Part shown: piece after piece, positions 43,401 to 52,171 of the stretch
Position numbering within the stretch: the stretch's first letter is position 1
Layout of the letters: every line of letters starts with the position of its first letter
NCBI GenBank assembly: GCA_944324255.1
Contig: CALUVM010000011.1
Span: 1-58,996 of the forward strand
Length of the DNA stretch: 58,996 bases
From: Candidatus Gastranaerophilales bacterium
GTDB taxonomy: Bacteria; Cyanobacteriota; Vampirovibrionia; Gastranaerophilales; Gastranaerophilaceae
Direction of reading: 5' to 3'
Position numbers and translations under genes: made by a program
Notes under the pieces: model-generated
Database searches by the model: none
What the model was told of the DNA's origin: nothing
Seen by the model: the letters and a program-made list of their open reading frames with translations, nothing else

Positions 43401-45311
43401 TTATAATGTATCCGCAACAGTACCTTCGTCATCATTGATTATTTTTGGAGTAAGCATTACAACGAGTTCTGACTTAGCTTTTGATGTAACTGTTGAACGG
43501 AATGCTGAACCAATTACCGGCAAATCTCCTAACAGCGGGATTTTATGAACTGTTTTCTGTTCTGATTCTTGAATCAAACCACCTATAACAAGGGTTTCAC
43601 CATCTTTAATTCTAACATTTTTCAAATCAAGATTTCTTCTGCTCAGTAATGTAGCTTCAAGGTCAGTTTGTCCGGCAACTTCACTTTGAGTTCTGACTTC
43701 ACCTGCCTGAGTTGAATATTCAGGTTTAACATTAACTGTTACATAACCTTCAGGAGAGATAAACGGTGTCAAAGTAACTTTAATACCCAAATCCTTACCA
43801 ATTGTATAGTTTCTCTGGGCTGTACCTGTTGTACCTGTACCTGTTACAGATGATGTCAGGTATTCAGATGTGACTTTTTCTACATAGTCTTGAGTTAAGT
43901 CGATAACAGACTGCTGACCGTTAGTAATCAAGATTTTCGGATTAGCTAAAACACGTGCCTTACGGTTTTCTATTAAATAATTCATCTGCCATGTTATATA
44001 TGTTGTAGCAGGCATAAGTTCATAGAATGTACGGGCAATCTGTTGAGGAACAATAACATTGCCTTCTTCATCCTGATATGGATCTTTTGAACCGCCAGGT
44101 CCGCTCCAGGTGTAATCAACAGATTCTACATAATAACCGCTTCTGCCGCCAGGTCTGCCGCCGGAAGTTGACTCACCGTTAAAATTAAAGCCCCAGGCTT
44201 TACTTGCTACCTGCCAGTTATTTGTAAACTCTTTGCTGCCCTGTTCGTTTAATTCAACAATAGAAACTTCCAACAATGCCTGCGGTTGTTTTATATCATT
44301 TGCTTTAATAAAGTTTTCAATCATATCTGCTTGAGCTTGTGAACCGCCCATCAATGTAATAGTTCCTCTCTGCGGATAGTATGAAATTGATAGGTTTTGA
44401 AGTTCAAACGGTGATACGGTATTACTTGATGAAGCAGGGGCAACAGAGCAAGCAACCACACCCTCTCCAAGTACAATACCATTAAGTGTATCTGTAGCAG
44501 CACCTGTCATTATACCTGCAGCACCGCCTGTTGATGTTCCTGCACTTGTAGCTGGAGGTGTGCTGGACCCAGACGAAGATGAAGATTTTTTATCGTTAGC
44601 TCCTCTGGAAGGAAGAAGCATATTACAAATCATATTTGCCATTTCTGCCGGTGTTGTATGATTTACTGCAAATGTTCTTGTCAGAGGTTCTCTGTCAAAC
44701 TGTGATATAACTTTTTCTACAATAGGAACATCACTCGGCATACCAAAAACTATCAACTCATTTGTTGCAGCATTAACCGTTGCAGCATCTACACTTGAGA
44801 TACCGGCTCTTCTCATTCCAAACACATTTTTGTTAAGAAAATCCGCAATCTTAGTTGCACTTACATATTTTACAGGGAATACCATCATTTCTTGCTTGGA
44901 GTATACAGCATTGTCCGCATCATCCTTTGCTATAACAATAAGAGTATTACCTTCTTTATAATAATTTAAACCTGCAACCTGTAATACCAGATTAAAAGCA
45001 TCATTTATAGGAGTCTTAACCAAATCAAGGGTAACAGACCCTTCAACTGATTTATGGAATACGATATTTAATCCGGCTTTATCAGCAAACATTCTCAGTA
45101 CCTGTTGTACATCAGAATCACGAAGGCTGAGAGTAATTATATCATTATTCTCAGTCAGCTTAACATCACCGGATAAAACCATTGAACCAACATACGGAGA
45201 TTCATATGATACCGCTTCCGAATCATATGGCGACAAAGCTAGCGTTGAAGGCGCCGTAAAAGCTATTAATAGCGCAACCGACAAAGCTCTTTTTATATTG
45301 CTGTAACTCAT
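43401..45311 (-). CDS. Secretin (GspD/PilQ family)
   Basis: A 636-residue outer-membrane channel subunit. It has a signal peptide (residues 1-25), an N0/STN-like domain 'LSLRDSDVQQVLRMFADKAGLNIVFHKSVEGSVTLDL', N1-type repeats, a Ser/Gly/Thr-rich linker near 250-270 (KSSSSSGSSTPP), then the secretin core 'VLANPKILITNGQQSVIDL', 'GIKVTLTPFISPEGYVTVNVKPEYS' and 'VRIKDGETLVIGGLIQESEQKTVHKIPLLGDLPVIGSAFRS'. The presence of a secretin shows the cell has an outer membrane. The start overlaps the GspC-like stop by one base. Confidence 0.93.
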   Translation of the reverse strand: MSYSNIKRALSVALLIAFTAPSTLALSPYDSEAVSYESPYVGSMVLSGDVKLTENNDIITLSLRDSDVQQVLRMFADKAGLNIVFHKSVEGSVTLDLVKTPINDAFNLVLQVAGLNYYKEGNTLIVIAKDDADNAVYSKQEMMVFPVKYVSATKIADFLNKNVFGMRRAGISSVDAATVNAATNELIVFGMPSDVPIVEKVISQFDREPLTRTFAVNHTTPAEMANMICNMLLPSRGANDKKSSSSSGSSTPPATSAGTSTGGAAGIMTGAATDTLNGIVLGEGVVACSVAPASSSNTVSPFELQNLSISYYPQRGTITLMGGSQAQADMIENFIKANDIKQPQALLEVSIVELNEQGSKEFTNNWQVASKAWGFNFNGESTSGGRPGGRSGYYVESVDYTWSGPGGSKDPYQDEEGNVIVPQQIARTFYELMPATTYITWQMNYLIENRKARVLANPKILITNGQQSVIDLTQDYVEKVTSEYLTSSVTGTGTTGTAQRNYTIGKDLGIKVTLTPFISPEGYVTVNVKPEYSTQAGEVRTQSEVAGQTDLEATLLSRRNLDLKNVRIKDGETLVIGGLIQESEQKTVHKIPLLGDLPVIGSAFRSTVTSKAKSELVVMLTPKIINDDEGTVADTL

Positions 45312-45976
45312 TATCTCTTACCTCCGAATTTGTTATTTAAATTTGAAACATCACTTTGATTTAATGATCCTTCTGTTAATAATTCACCTATACCTGCTTT
45401 ATAAGTATTAGCACCCAGTTTAACAGTTACACTGTCCTGCATAATATTTATAACTTTATAATTATTTACTGTATCACCTTTCTTAACAAGGTAATCATTG
45501 CCTTCAATATTAAGAATAGCAGACGGGCTGTATTTATCATACAGAATACCTGATACCGTTGTATCCATAACTCTTGCAGCTTCCGAATCCTCAACAATTG
45601 TTTCCGGCGGTTCTACCAGAGCATATTTAGGAACATCCAGAGATGATGTTCCGCTGATGTTGCGGTATGGTAAAAACGGGTCCGCTTTAACTATTCCCGA
45701 AGGTATTGCTATCAAATCTTTTTTAGCTGATGTTGCAGCGACAGGAAGTGAAACTAACTGTACATTATCCGTATCTTCCGGCATCTGGATTCCCATTCCG
45801 GAAAATAAGGCATGTGCACACACAGCAGATATAACAAGTACCAGAGAGCAGGCTGTCAGAATAAACTTACCCCGTGCAGCTCTTTTTGGTTTAAACCTGC
45901 TTAGAATTTCCTCAGTCGCAAGATCTGAAATAGCAGAACTTTTAAGATTTTTCTTCATGTAATTGCGCATTTTCAT
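45311..45976 (-). CDS. GspC/PilP-like inner-membrane pilus protein
   Basis: A 221-residue protein with one membrane helix near residues 40-60 (ILTACSLVLVISAVCAHALFS) and a periplasmic part ending in the HR-type fold: 'SGILYDKYSPSAILNIEGNDYLVKKGDTVNNYKVINIMQDSVTVKLGANTYKAGIGELL'. This fold in PilP/GspC contacts the N0 domain of the secretin, the gene encoded directly after. GGAGGT near its end serves as ribosome binding site for the secretin gene. No PilM/N/O homologues are adjacent. Confidence 0.7.
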   Translation of the reverse strand: MKMRNYMKKNLKSSAISDLATEEILSRFKPKRAARGKFILTACSLVLVISAVCAHALFSGMGIQMPEDTDNVQLVSLPVAATSAKKDLIAIPSGIVKADPFLPYRNISGTSSLDVPKYALVEPPETIVEDSEAARVMDTTVSGILYDKYSPSAILNIEGNDYLVKKGDTVNNYKVINIMQDSVTVKLGANTYKAGIGELLTEGSLNQSDVSNLNNKFGGKR

Positions 45977-46170
45977 CTTATACTTCTAACTACTTTAAAT
46001 TAACCTCTATCTTACTTAAACCTTACAATATTGAGAGAAGAATTAAATCCTATGTTTAAACTATTTCATTACAGTTATTCTTCAAAAAATAATACTCTTC
46101 CAATATTATAAAACCTATAATAATCATACCATATTTTAATAATATGGCAACTACAAATATTATTTTAATT

Positions 46171-46767
46171 TTATTTTATATGCGGCTCCGGTAAAACAGG
46201 CAGATATACATAGGCATTAAAGCCCAATGATCCGAATATAATCTTTATTTTTGAACCGTCAACCGGAAGCATTTTTACAAAATCCAACTCATTTTCTCCA
46301 AAATCGTCTTTTGTTTCTACCGCTTTAACTTTTCCTTTAAGAAACTCTGATTGATAAAATAGGAGATATACCTCCGAGTTTTTATTTTTTTCACCTATAA
46401 TCTTATAAAACCCTTTGTCCAGAACATTTTCTTCTATGACCACATTAACCGGAAGGTTCAAAAGCTGTCCTTCAGTATCAGACTTCAGTGCAGGAATTTC
46501 TTGTATTTTACTGTCCGGCTCAAGCCCGTTATGCAAACTTGTTCCGCCTCCGCTTATTTTCTTTATTAATTTCTTCCTCTGTTTCTCATCCTTCTTTTTC
46601 TGATTTGATTGCAGAGCATCCATAACCTCCTCAAATTCTTTATTAGTTACAGATTCTTGCCCGTCCCACATTCTGTCAATATTACCAAAATCATCCCAAT
46701 CCGCAGCCAGTACGGCTGACGAAACAAACATCGCTATAATTAAAACAAGCAGTATATTCTTTTTCAT
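46171..46767 (-). CDS. Secreted protein upstream of the pilus operon, unknown function
   Basis: A 198-residue protein with a signal peptide (MKKNILLVLIIAMFVSSAVLA), a charged coiled-coil-like stretch with 'NQKKKDEKQRKKLIKKISGG', then a beta-rich C-terminal domain ('VNVVIEENVLDKGFYKIIG', 'VYLLFYQSEFLKGKVKAVE', 'KIIFGSLGFNAYVYLPVLPEP'). It lies upstream of the GspC-like gene on the same strand, separated by 194 bases with a small hairpin (46129-46147), so it may have its own promoter. A pilus-accessory role is possible from position only. Confidence 0.5.
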   Translation of the reverse strand: MKKNILLVLIIAMFVSSAVLAADWDDFGNIDRMWDGQESVTNKEFEEVMDALQSNQKKKDEKQRKKLIKKISGGGTSLHNGLEPDSKIQEIPALKSDTEGQLLNLPVNVVIEENVLDKGFYKIIGEKNKNSEVYLLFYQSEFLKGKVKAVETKDDFGENELDFVKMLPVDGSKIKIIFGSLGFNAYVYLPVLPEPHIK

Positions 46768-46880
46768 ATTATTAAATATATAACTGTTTTCATAAAAAAG
46801 TAAATACTATTTATATGAAATTATTTTACTTTTTTATCAAATAATGTATAATATTGTTATAGCAAGAAGAGAGGTCATGG

Positions 46881-48539
46881 ATGACAAACATTAATGTTGT
46901 AATAATAGTAGCTGCAAGCGCAATAGCTATTATTGTTGTGTTTGTATTATATGCCATTGTCATCTTTCAAGGCTCAAGAAATTCAAAAGGCGGGGAGCTT
47001 CAACTCTCAACAAAGAATATTCTTGATCAGGTAGAAGTGCTGTATGATAAGGGTGAATATGCACTCGTCCAGCTGCTTGCTACAAAATATCTGGACAGAG
47101 TCCCGGGACATCGGGATGTTCGCCAATACCTCGCACAAGCTTATTACAAAGATAAAAAATATAATAATGCTATTAAACAATGTCTGATTATATTAAAAAA
47201 AGACCCCGGAAATATTGATACAAAAAAACTTCTCGGAGATTGTTTTATTAAAAAACAGGCTTATATGAAAGCCATTAAAGAATATGAAGAAATCTTTGAC
47301 TACAAAAGCAATGATAAAGAAGTTGTAAGAACCCTTGCAGAACTATACAGGGATACTGATCAGCTCTACTCAGCTATCTCGGTTTACAATATTCTTTCAG
47401 ACTTAATGGAACAAAATGAAGATATTGCAGAGGTGCAGCTTATTCTTGCTAACTTAAACGAAGAAGTTCATGATTATCCGGCAGCATTTGAGGCATATAA
47501 AAACCGTCTTAATATTTATCCTACGGATACTTCAACAAACAGAAAGCTTATTGAACTATACATAAAAATTAAAAATTATCCAAAAGCTATTGAAACGCTT
47601 CTATTTATGCTCTCTTTTGCAACAGAGCCGAAAGTTCTTTTATGGGTTTATGAAACTCTTGTAAGTCTTTACGTTGAAACCGAAGAATATGAAAAAGCCA
47701 TTGAATATTCTAATAAACTGCTGGATGTTCAAGGTTCTGATAAGTTTAAAGTCAGAAATGATATTGCAACTTTCAATATCAAACTGAATAATTTCCAGGA
47801 AGGTATAACTATTCTGGAAGACCTTGTTATGATGTCCCAAAACGGATATGAAGTAACGGTTGAACTTGCGGACGCTTATATCAAATGTAAAGAATACCAG
47901 AAGGCTCTGGATAAATACCTTGCTCTTTTAGATAAATCCACCCAGAAGGAAGCTAAAAACGTAAGGCTGCTAATCTGCGAATTGTATATATTCTGGGCTG
48001 TTGATAAAGCCGAGAAAAAAGATTATGACGCATCTTTTGAATATTTAAATACAGCAACCCAATATAATGCACTTAATCCTGAGATATATTATAATTATGC
48101 ATTAAATCAAATAGCACTTAAAAATTACGCAAGTGCGGTTGAATATCTTCACAAGTCTCTTGATTATGATAAAAACAAAACTAATTATACCAAATACCTT
48201 CTAAAACTTTCCGAAGCTCACAATTATCTCGGAAACTTCTTTGAAGAGAAAAAAGCTCTCTCTGACCTGCTCAAAATTGATGATAAAAACCCGATGGGAC
48301 TTTATAGGTCAGGACTACTTTGTGTTTCACAGCACGATACAAAAGAAGCCGAAGAATGCTTTAAAAAAGCACTTCAATATGATCCGGATTTATTAAAAGC
48401 AAAATACAATCTTGCCCTTTTATATGAAAGCAATAACCGGGACAAGGCCAAAGAACTTTATATAGAAGTTCTTGAGCAAGATCCGAGTTTTGAAGAAGCA
48501 AAGAATGCTCTTGCAGATTTAACATCCTCTGATTATTAA
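46881..48539 (+). CDS. Membrane-anchored TPR protein
   Basis: A 552-residue protein with one N-terminal membrane helix (VVIIVAASAIAIIVVFVLYAIVI) and about 12-14 tetratricopeptide repeats over the rest, e.g. 'RQYLAQAYYKDKKYNNAIKQCLIILKKDPGN' and 'AEECFKKALQYDPDLLKAKYNLALLYESNN'. TPRs form a protein-binding superhelix; here it faces the cytoplasm or periplasm from one anchor. It is divergent from the secreted 198-aa gene with a TATAAT-containing promoter region (46847-46852) between them. Its last four bases overlap the small minus-strand gene that follows. Confidence 0.85.
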   Translation: MTNINVVIIVAASAIAIIVVFVLYAIVIFQGSRNSKGGELQLSTKNILDQVEVLYDKGEYALVQLLATKYLDRVPGHRDVRQYLAQAYYKDKKYNNAIKQCLIILKKDPGNIDTKKLLGDCFIKKQAYMKAIKEYEEIFDYKSNDKEVVRTLAELYRDTDQLYSAISVYNILSDLMEQNEDIAEVQLILANLNEEVHDYPAAFEAYKNRLNIYPTDTSTNRKLIELYIKIKNYPKAIETLLFMLSFATEPKVLLWVYETLVSLYVETEEYEKAIEYSNKLLDVQGSDKFKVRNDIATFNIKLNNFQEGITILEDLVMMSQNGYEVTVELADAYIKCKEYQKALDKYLALLDKSTQKEAKNVRLLICELYIFWAVDKAEKKDYDASFEYLNTATQYNALNPEIYYNYALNQIALKNYASAVEYLHKSLDYDKNKTNYTKYLLKLSEAHNYLGNFFEEKKALSDLLKIDDKNPMGLYRSGLLCVSQHDTKEAEECFKKALQYDPDLLKAKYNLALLYESNNRDKAKELYIEVLEQDPSFEEAKNALADLTSSDY

Positions 48540-48709
48540 ATATCTTCCGGAATAAATATAACTGTATCCGATAAGTAATTTCGAGCCTCGTTTAAATCAG
48601 AAAAACGGGGAACAATTCTTTGATAGTCTTGCACGACACTTATTATATCGTCTACAGACATCTTAATCATTCTTCTGGAGCCGGTTTGTGATTCTATAAT
48701 TCTTGCCAT
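48536..48709 (-). CDS. Small 57-aa conserved-looking protein
   Basis: A 57-residue protein beginning MARIIESQTGSRRMIKMSVDDI and ending YLSDTVIFIPEDI. AGAGGTGAATT precedes the ATG and codon use matches its neighbours, so I consider it real although short. It is convergent with the TPR gene (four-base overlap) and lies downstream of thrB on the opposite strand. It has no membrane segment. The composition (helix, then DTVIFIPEDI strand) suggests a small regulator or binding protein; I do not know the family. Confidence 0.65.
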   Translation of the reverse strand: MARIIESQTGSRRMIKMSVDDIISVVQDYQRIVPRFSDLNEARNYLSDTVIFIPEDI

Positions 48710-48801
48710 AATTCACCTCTGTAAAATAATTAACGGCAAAAAAACTTTAAACTTTAGTAAAATACAACCGCAAAATTAGAAAAATATTTTCAAATCGGAA
48801 G

Positions 48802-49743
48802 CTATTCCAGAATCTGTGCTCCCTGTTGCTCCACTTTAAGAGTTTTAAAGTCAGCTTTTATATTCTGCGCACCCCAGATATCTCTTACTGTTGATTTAAT
48901 TTTATCTAAATCATATCTGTAGGATATTACAAGCATTGCAGGCCCTGCGCCGGAAAGCACACATCCGAGGACACCGTCTTCATGTTTAAAAGCCTCGGAT
49001 ATCTCTTTCATACCCGGAATAAGCTTTTCTCTATACGGCTGGTGAATTCTGTCTTTAAGTGCCAGTTTCATTAATTTTTCATCATTTGTACAAACTGCCG
49101 TAATAAGCATTGCCAGATGCTTGGAATTAAAAATCGCATCTTCAAGCGGAACTTCTTTCGGAAGAACCGAACGTGCAATACTTGTAGACAGTTCAAAATC
49201 AGGAATACAAACAGTTATATCCCAATCTTCAGGCCAATCAAGCTTGCGCCATGTTACAGTCCCGTCATCTTCCTGCGAAGACAAAACGAATCCCCCCAAT
49301 ATTGCAGGTGCAACGTTATCAGGATGACCTTCTACTTCTGTTGCAATAGACAAAAGGGCTGTTTCATCAGCCGGAGAGCCCAAAAGTTTATTTGCGGCAA
49401 TCAAGCCTCCGACAACAACTGCCGCTGAACTTCCCAGACCTCTTGTTATAGGAATTTGGGATTGTATATTAATCTTTAACTCGGAAGGTTCCTGCCCGAT
49501 TGAATTATAAAGCATTTCCACTGCCTTATACACAATATTATTTGAATCGGTAGGAATGTTATCAAAAACTCTTTCATCAACAACATCTTCCACTTCCGGT
49601 ATCATATTTATTTCTACACCCGTTCCCGGTAGAACCGTTTCTTCAATTGTTATAGTATTATAAATAGGAAGAGCCAACCCCAGACAATCAAAACCGGGGC
49701 CCAGATTCGCCGTAGTTGCGGGTACTTTTACACTAACTTTCAT
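48802..49743 (-). CDS. thrB: Homoserine kinase
   Basis: A 313-residue GHMP-family kinase that phosphorylates homoserine in threonine biosynthesis. Visible: 'VKVPATTANLGPGFDCLGLAL' at the N-terminus, the ATP-binding 'IPITRGLGSSAAVVVGGLIAAN', 'EGHPDNVAPAILGGF' and the C-terminal 'VLGCVLSGAGPAMLVIS'. The order and length are exactly those of ThrB. A TATAAT-like box lies upstream near 49770. No other threonine gene is adjacent. Confidence 0.95.
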   Translation of the reverse strand: MKVSVKVPATTANLGPGFDCLGLALPIYNTITIEETVLPGTGVEINMIPEVEDVVDERVFDNIPTDSNNIVYKAVEMLYNSIGQEPSELKINIQSQIPITRGLGSSAAVVVGGLIAANKLLGSPADETALLSIATEVEGHPDNVAPAILGGFVLSSQEDDGTVTWRKLDWPEDWDITVCIPDFELSTSIARSVLPKEVPLEDAIFNSKHLAMLITAVCTNDEKLMKLALKDRIHQPYREKLIPGMKEISEAFKHEDGVLGCVLSGAGPAMLVISYRYDLDKIKSTVRDIWGAQNIKADFKTLKVEQQGAQILE

Positions 49744-49877
49744 TTAATTAACTTCTCCTAACAAAAAAGTATAATCGGATTATACAATAAAGACAAATTT
49801 TATGTAAAATTTTTGAAAATCCCCGGGAGGTTTTTATTAAGCTTTGTAAATATTTGCAGGCACATGTCAGATTTTAA

Positions 49878-49916
49878 GGCAATTCCGGATAGGCAAGCAA
49901 CTTAATATAAATAGAT
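49878..49916 (+). promoter_or_regulatory. GGCAA-type promoter motif before the 218-aa protein
   Basis: GGCAA (49878-49882), 19 bases ending AAC, then TTAATATAAATAGAT (49902-49916); 22 bases from the start codon. Confidence 0.55.
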
Positions 49917-49937
49917 GTGTAATAGTGGAGTGTTGTC

Positions 49938-50594
49938 ATGACTTATTCTTATTCTGTAATCAATCCATCCGGATATAAAGATGTAAGCAAGGTTAAAGAA
50001 AAATCCGCTCTTCCGGGTACAATTCTGGGATTAGGAGCCGGTGCTGCCGCCGGCGGCTTTATAGGTTATAAGAAAAATTTTATTAGCGACAAAACAGGAA
50101 TAAAGAATTCTTTTGCTAAAAAAGTGCAAGACAAACTCCTTAATGATGCCGGAGATACTGCAAAAAATATACATAAACAAAGAGAAATAATTATAAAAAA
50201 ATTAGATAAAATTAAAACTCCGGAAGACTTAAAAGAATTATTCAGCAAAAATAAAGATGCCGCACAAGATATGTGCAGTAAATTTAAAAAATCGCTTGAT
50301 GAAATTATGCAAACTATTACTAAAGAAAATCTCAAAGAAAACAAAAAAACTTTTAAAAATTGGTTCATAGCAGAGCGCAATAATGATTTTCAATCAATAA
50401 AGAACATTGTTCAGTACTGCTGGGATAAAGACGGGAAAAATTTTGTAAAACCGTCAACTATTAAAGACAATGTATATAATGCTATCCTTTCAGCCCAAAA
50501 GAAAGTTAAAACTGCAACAATCTTAAAATATGCCGCAATTACAGGTGCAGTCGGCGCCGCTATCGGTTTTATAATAAATAAATTTTTAAATTGA
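49938..50594 (+). CDS. Glycine-zipper membrane protein, unknown function
   Basis: A 218-residue protein with two glycine-rich hydrophobic segments: GTILGLGAGAAAGGFIGY near residue 30 and AAITGAVGAAIGFIINKF at the C-terminus. Between them is a long charged helical region rich in Lys, likely coiled. Glycine zippers suggest helix packing in the membrane or oligomer formation. The N-terminus MTYSYSVINPSGYKDV is polar. It is single-gene and transcribed from a GGCAA-type promoter. I cannot assign a family. Confidence 0.55.
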   Translation: MTYSYSVINPSGYKDVSKVKEKSALPGTILGLGAGAAAGGFIGYKKNFISDKTGIKNSFAKKVQDKLLNDAGDTAKNIHKQREIIIKKLDKIKTPEDLKELFSKNKDAAQDMCSKFKKSLDEIMQTITKENLKENKKTFKNWFIAERNNDFQSIKNIVQYCWDKDGKNFVKPSTIKDNVYNAILSAQKKVKTATILKYAAITGAVGAAIGFIINKFLN

Positions 50595-50621
50595 ACAAAT
50601 ATAAAATATTAGATGTATAAT
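50591..50621 (+). promoter_or_regulatory. Promoter of mazG, possibly leaderless
   Basis: TATAAT (50616-50621) lies six bases before the ATG at 50628, and TTGAAC at 50591-50596 is a spaced -35 candidate with a long 19-base spacer. No ribosome binding site precedes the ATG, so a leaderless mRNA is likely. Confidence 0.4.
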
Positions 50622-50627
50622 TAAACT

Positions 50628-51395
50628 ATGAAATATCCGCAAATGGAAAGACTCATAGGAATAGTTGCAGCTCTCAGAGGGGAAAATGGCTGTAAGTGGG
50701 ATAAAGAACAGACTCACAAGTCTTTACGCCCCAATATGCTTGAAGAAGCTTACGAAGCTGTTGATGCAATTGATGACGGAGATATGGCAAACCTTAGAGA
50801 AGAACTTGGAGATGTTCTTTTGCAGGTTGTACTCCATGCTCAAATTGCAAAAGATGAGGGTGATTTTGATATAGAAGATGTTGCACAAGAACTTGCAGAC
50901 AAGCTTGTCCACAGGCATCCGCATGTTTTTGGAAATACAAAAGTACATTCTACGCAAGAGATTTTAGATAATTGGGATAAGTTAAAGAAGGAAGAAAAAA
51001 CCTACAGAAAATCAATCCTTGACGGGATATCAAAGTCCCAATCAGCCTTGATGTCAGCACAAAAAATCAGCAAAAAAGTTGTAAAAGTTGGTTTTGAATG
51101 GGATTCTGTCGAAAGTCTTAAAGAATGTATAAAATCTGAATATAAAGAATTTGAAGAAGCTGTAAAAACGGGAAACAAAGAGCTTATGGAAGACGAGATG
51201 GGCGACATCTTTTTTGCAACTGTCAATCTTGCCAGATGGTATAAAATTGATGCCGAACAGGCACTTTTAAGAGCAAATAAAAAATTCACAAAACGTTTCC
51301 GCAAAATGGAAGAAATAGCCCGAAAGCCATTAGAAGAATACTCATATGAGGAATTTGATAAGTTATGGAAACAGGCTAAACTGCTTGTAGAATAA
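50628..51395 (+). CDS. mazG: Nucleoside triphosphate pyrophosphohydrolase MazG
   Basis: A 255-residue all-helical house-cleaning enzyme hydrolysing non-canonical NTPs and possibly lowering (p)ppGpp. It has two MazG units: 'LRGENGCKWDKEQTHKSLRPNMLEEAYEAVDAIDDGDMANLREELGDVLLQVVLHAQIA' (metal-binding ExxE12-28ExxD) and a second near 170-215 ('EYKEFEEAVKTGNKELMEDEMGDIFFATVNLARW'). The final section 'ANKKFTKRFRKMEEIA' is characteristic. It is followed 15 bases later by the parvulin gene with its own ribosome binding site. Confidence 0.93.
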   Translation: MKYPQMERLIGIVAALRGENGCKWDKEQTHKSLRPNMLEEAYEAVDAIDDGDMANLREELGDVLLQVVLHAQIAKDEGDFDIEDVAQELADKLVHRHPHVFGNTKVHSTQEILDNWDKLKKEEKTYRKSILDGISKSQSALMSAQKISKKVVKVGFEWDSVESLKECIKSEYKEFEEAVKTGNKELMEDEMGDIFFATVNLARWYKIDAEQALLRANKKFTKRFRKMEEIARKPLEEYSYEEFDKLWKQAKLLVE

Positions 51396-51410
51396 AAAGA
51401 GGAGAATTTT

Positions 51411-51755
51411 ATGAAAAAATTATTAGCAGGATTATTTGTCTTGGCATGTTTTTTGCCTGCTGTTTTTGCAGAAGAGTTTACAGAAGTATGTGCGTCCCAT
51501 ATTCTTGTCCCGACAGAAATGGATGCTATTAAAATTAAAAGTCAGATAAATTCATATGAAGATTTTCAAAAATATGCAAGAGAGTATTCAACTTGCCCTT
51601 CTGGTCGAAATGGCGGCAGTTTAGGGTGTTTCAGGAGAGGACAAATGGTAAAACCCTTTGAAGATGCTGCATTTAACGGCAATATAGGCGAAGTTTCCGA
51701 TCCGGTTGAAACTCAATATGGCTACCATTTGATTTGGATTAGTGAAAAGCACTGA
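51411..51755 (+). CDS. Secreted parvulin-type peptidyl-prolyl isomerase
   Basis: A 114-residue protein: a signal peptide (MKKLLAGLFVLACFLPAVFA) followed by a single PpiC rotamase domain ('CASHILVPTEMDAIKIKSQI', 'FQKYAREYSTCPSGRNGGSLGCFRRGQMVKPFEDAAFNGNIGEVSDPVETQYGYHLIWI'). It helps fold envelope proteins by isomerising prolyl bonds. Unlike SurA or PrsA it has no chaperone domain. GAGGAG precedes the start. It probably shares the mazG transcript. Confidence 0.9.
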   Translation: MKKLLAGLFVLACFLPAVFAEEFTEVCASHILVPTEMDAIKIKSQINSYEDFQKYAREYSTCPSGRNGGSLGCFRRGQMVKPFEDAAFNGNIGEVSDPVETQYGYHLIWISEKH

Positions 51756-51819
51756 GATTTTGATTTTTAGGTATGATTATGGTATTTTGTAAAAGTAAGA
51801 TATAAAAGGGAGATTTAGT

Positions 51820-52107
51820 ATGAAAAAGATTCTATCATCATTATTGGTATTAATGTTCTTATCAGCGGCAGCTCCGGTATTTGCCGGCGGTACACAGGGC
51901 ACTCCGGGAGAAATTTCAGGTAAATCAGTTGGTGCAGCAGCTCTATCTCTTATTATCTGGCCTGGTCTAGGACAATTAATCAATGATAACCCTGTTGATA
52001 AAAACGTTACACACGCAATTTTAGGTTTAACAGGAATTTTCAGAATCTGGTCTTGCTATGATGCTCTGGTTGACAGAACCGGCGGTGTTTGGCATAACAG
52101 AATATAG
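51820..52107 (+). CDS. Small exported hydrophobic protein
   Basis: A 95-residue protein with a signal peptide (MKKILSSLLVLMFLSAAAPVFA), a glycine-rich stretch and a hydrophobic segment 'SVGAAALSLIIWPGLGQLIND'; it ends RTGGVWHNRI. The pattern resembles small TM2/'pro-PGxGQ' proteins, where PGLGQ(L/F) occurs in membrane turns. AAGGGAG precedes the ATG. It ends before a strong bidirectional terminator. The function is unknown. Confidence 0.6.
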   Translation: MKKILSSLLVLMFLSAAAPVFAGGTQGTPGEISGKSVGAAALSLIIWPGLGQLINDNPVDKNVTHAILGLTGIFRIWSCYDALVDRTGGVWHNRI

Positions 52108-52118
52108 TATTGTATTTC

Positions 52119-52156
52119 AAAAAGGGGCTGAGTACAAATGTACTCAGCCCCTTTTA
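52119..52156. terminator. Strong bidirectional terminator
   Basis: A 17-bp perfect stem (AAAAGGGGCTGAGTACA / TGTACTCAGCCCCTTTT) around AA, with T-runs on both sides, between convergent genes. Confidence 0.88.
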
Positions 52157-52171
52157 TTCGTTTAATATCAA

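Noticed and set aside
46129-46147. Terminator hairpin between the 198-aa and GspC-like genes
   Set aside because: CCATATT/AATATGG is AT-rich and weak, with no T-run; I keep it only as a note in the gene entry.
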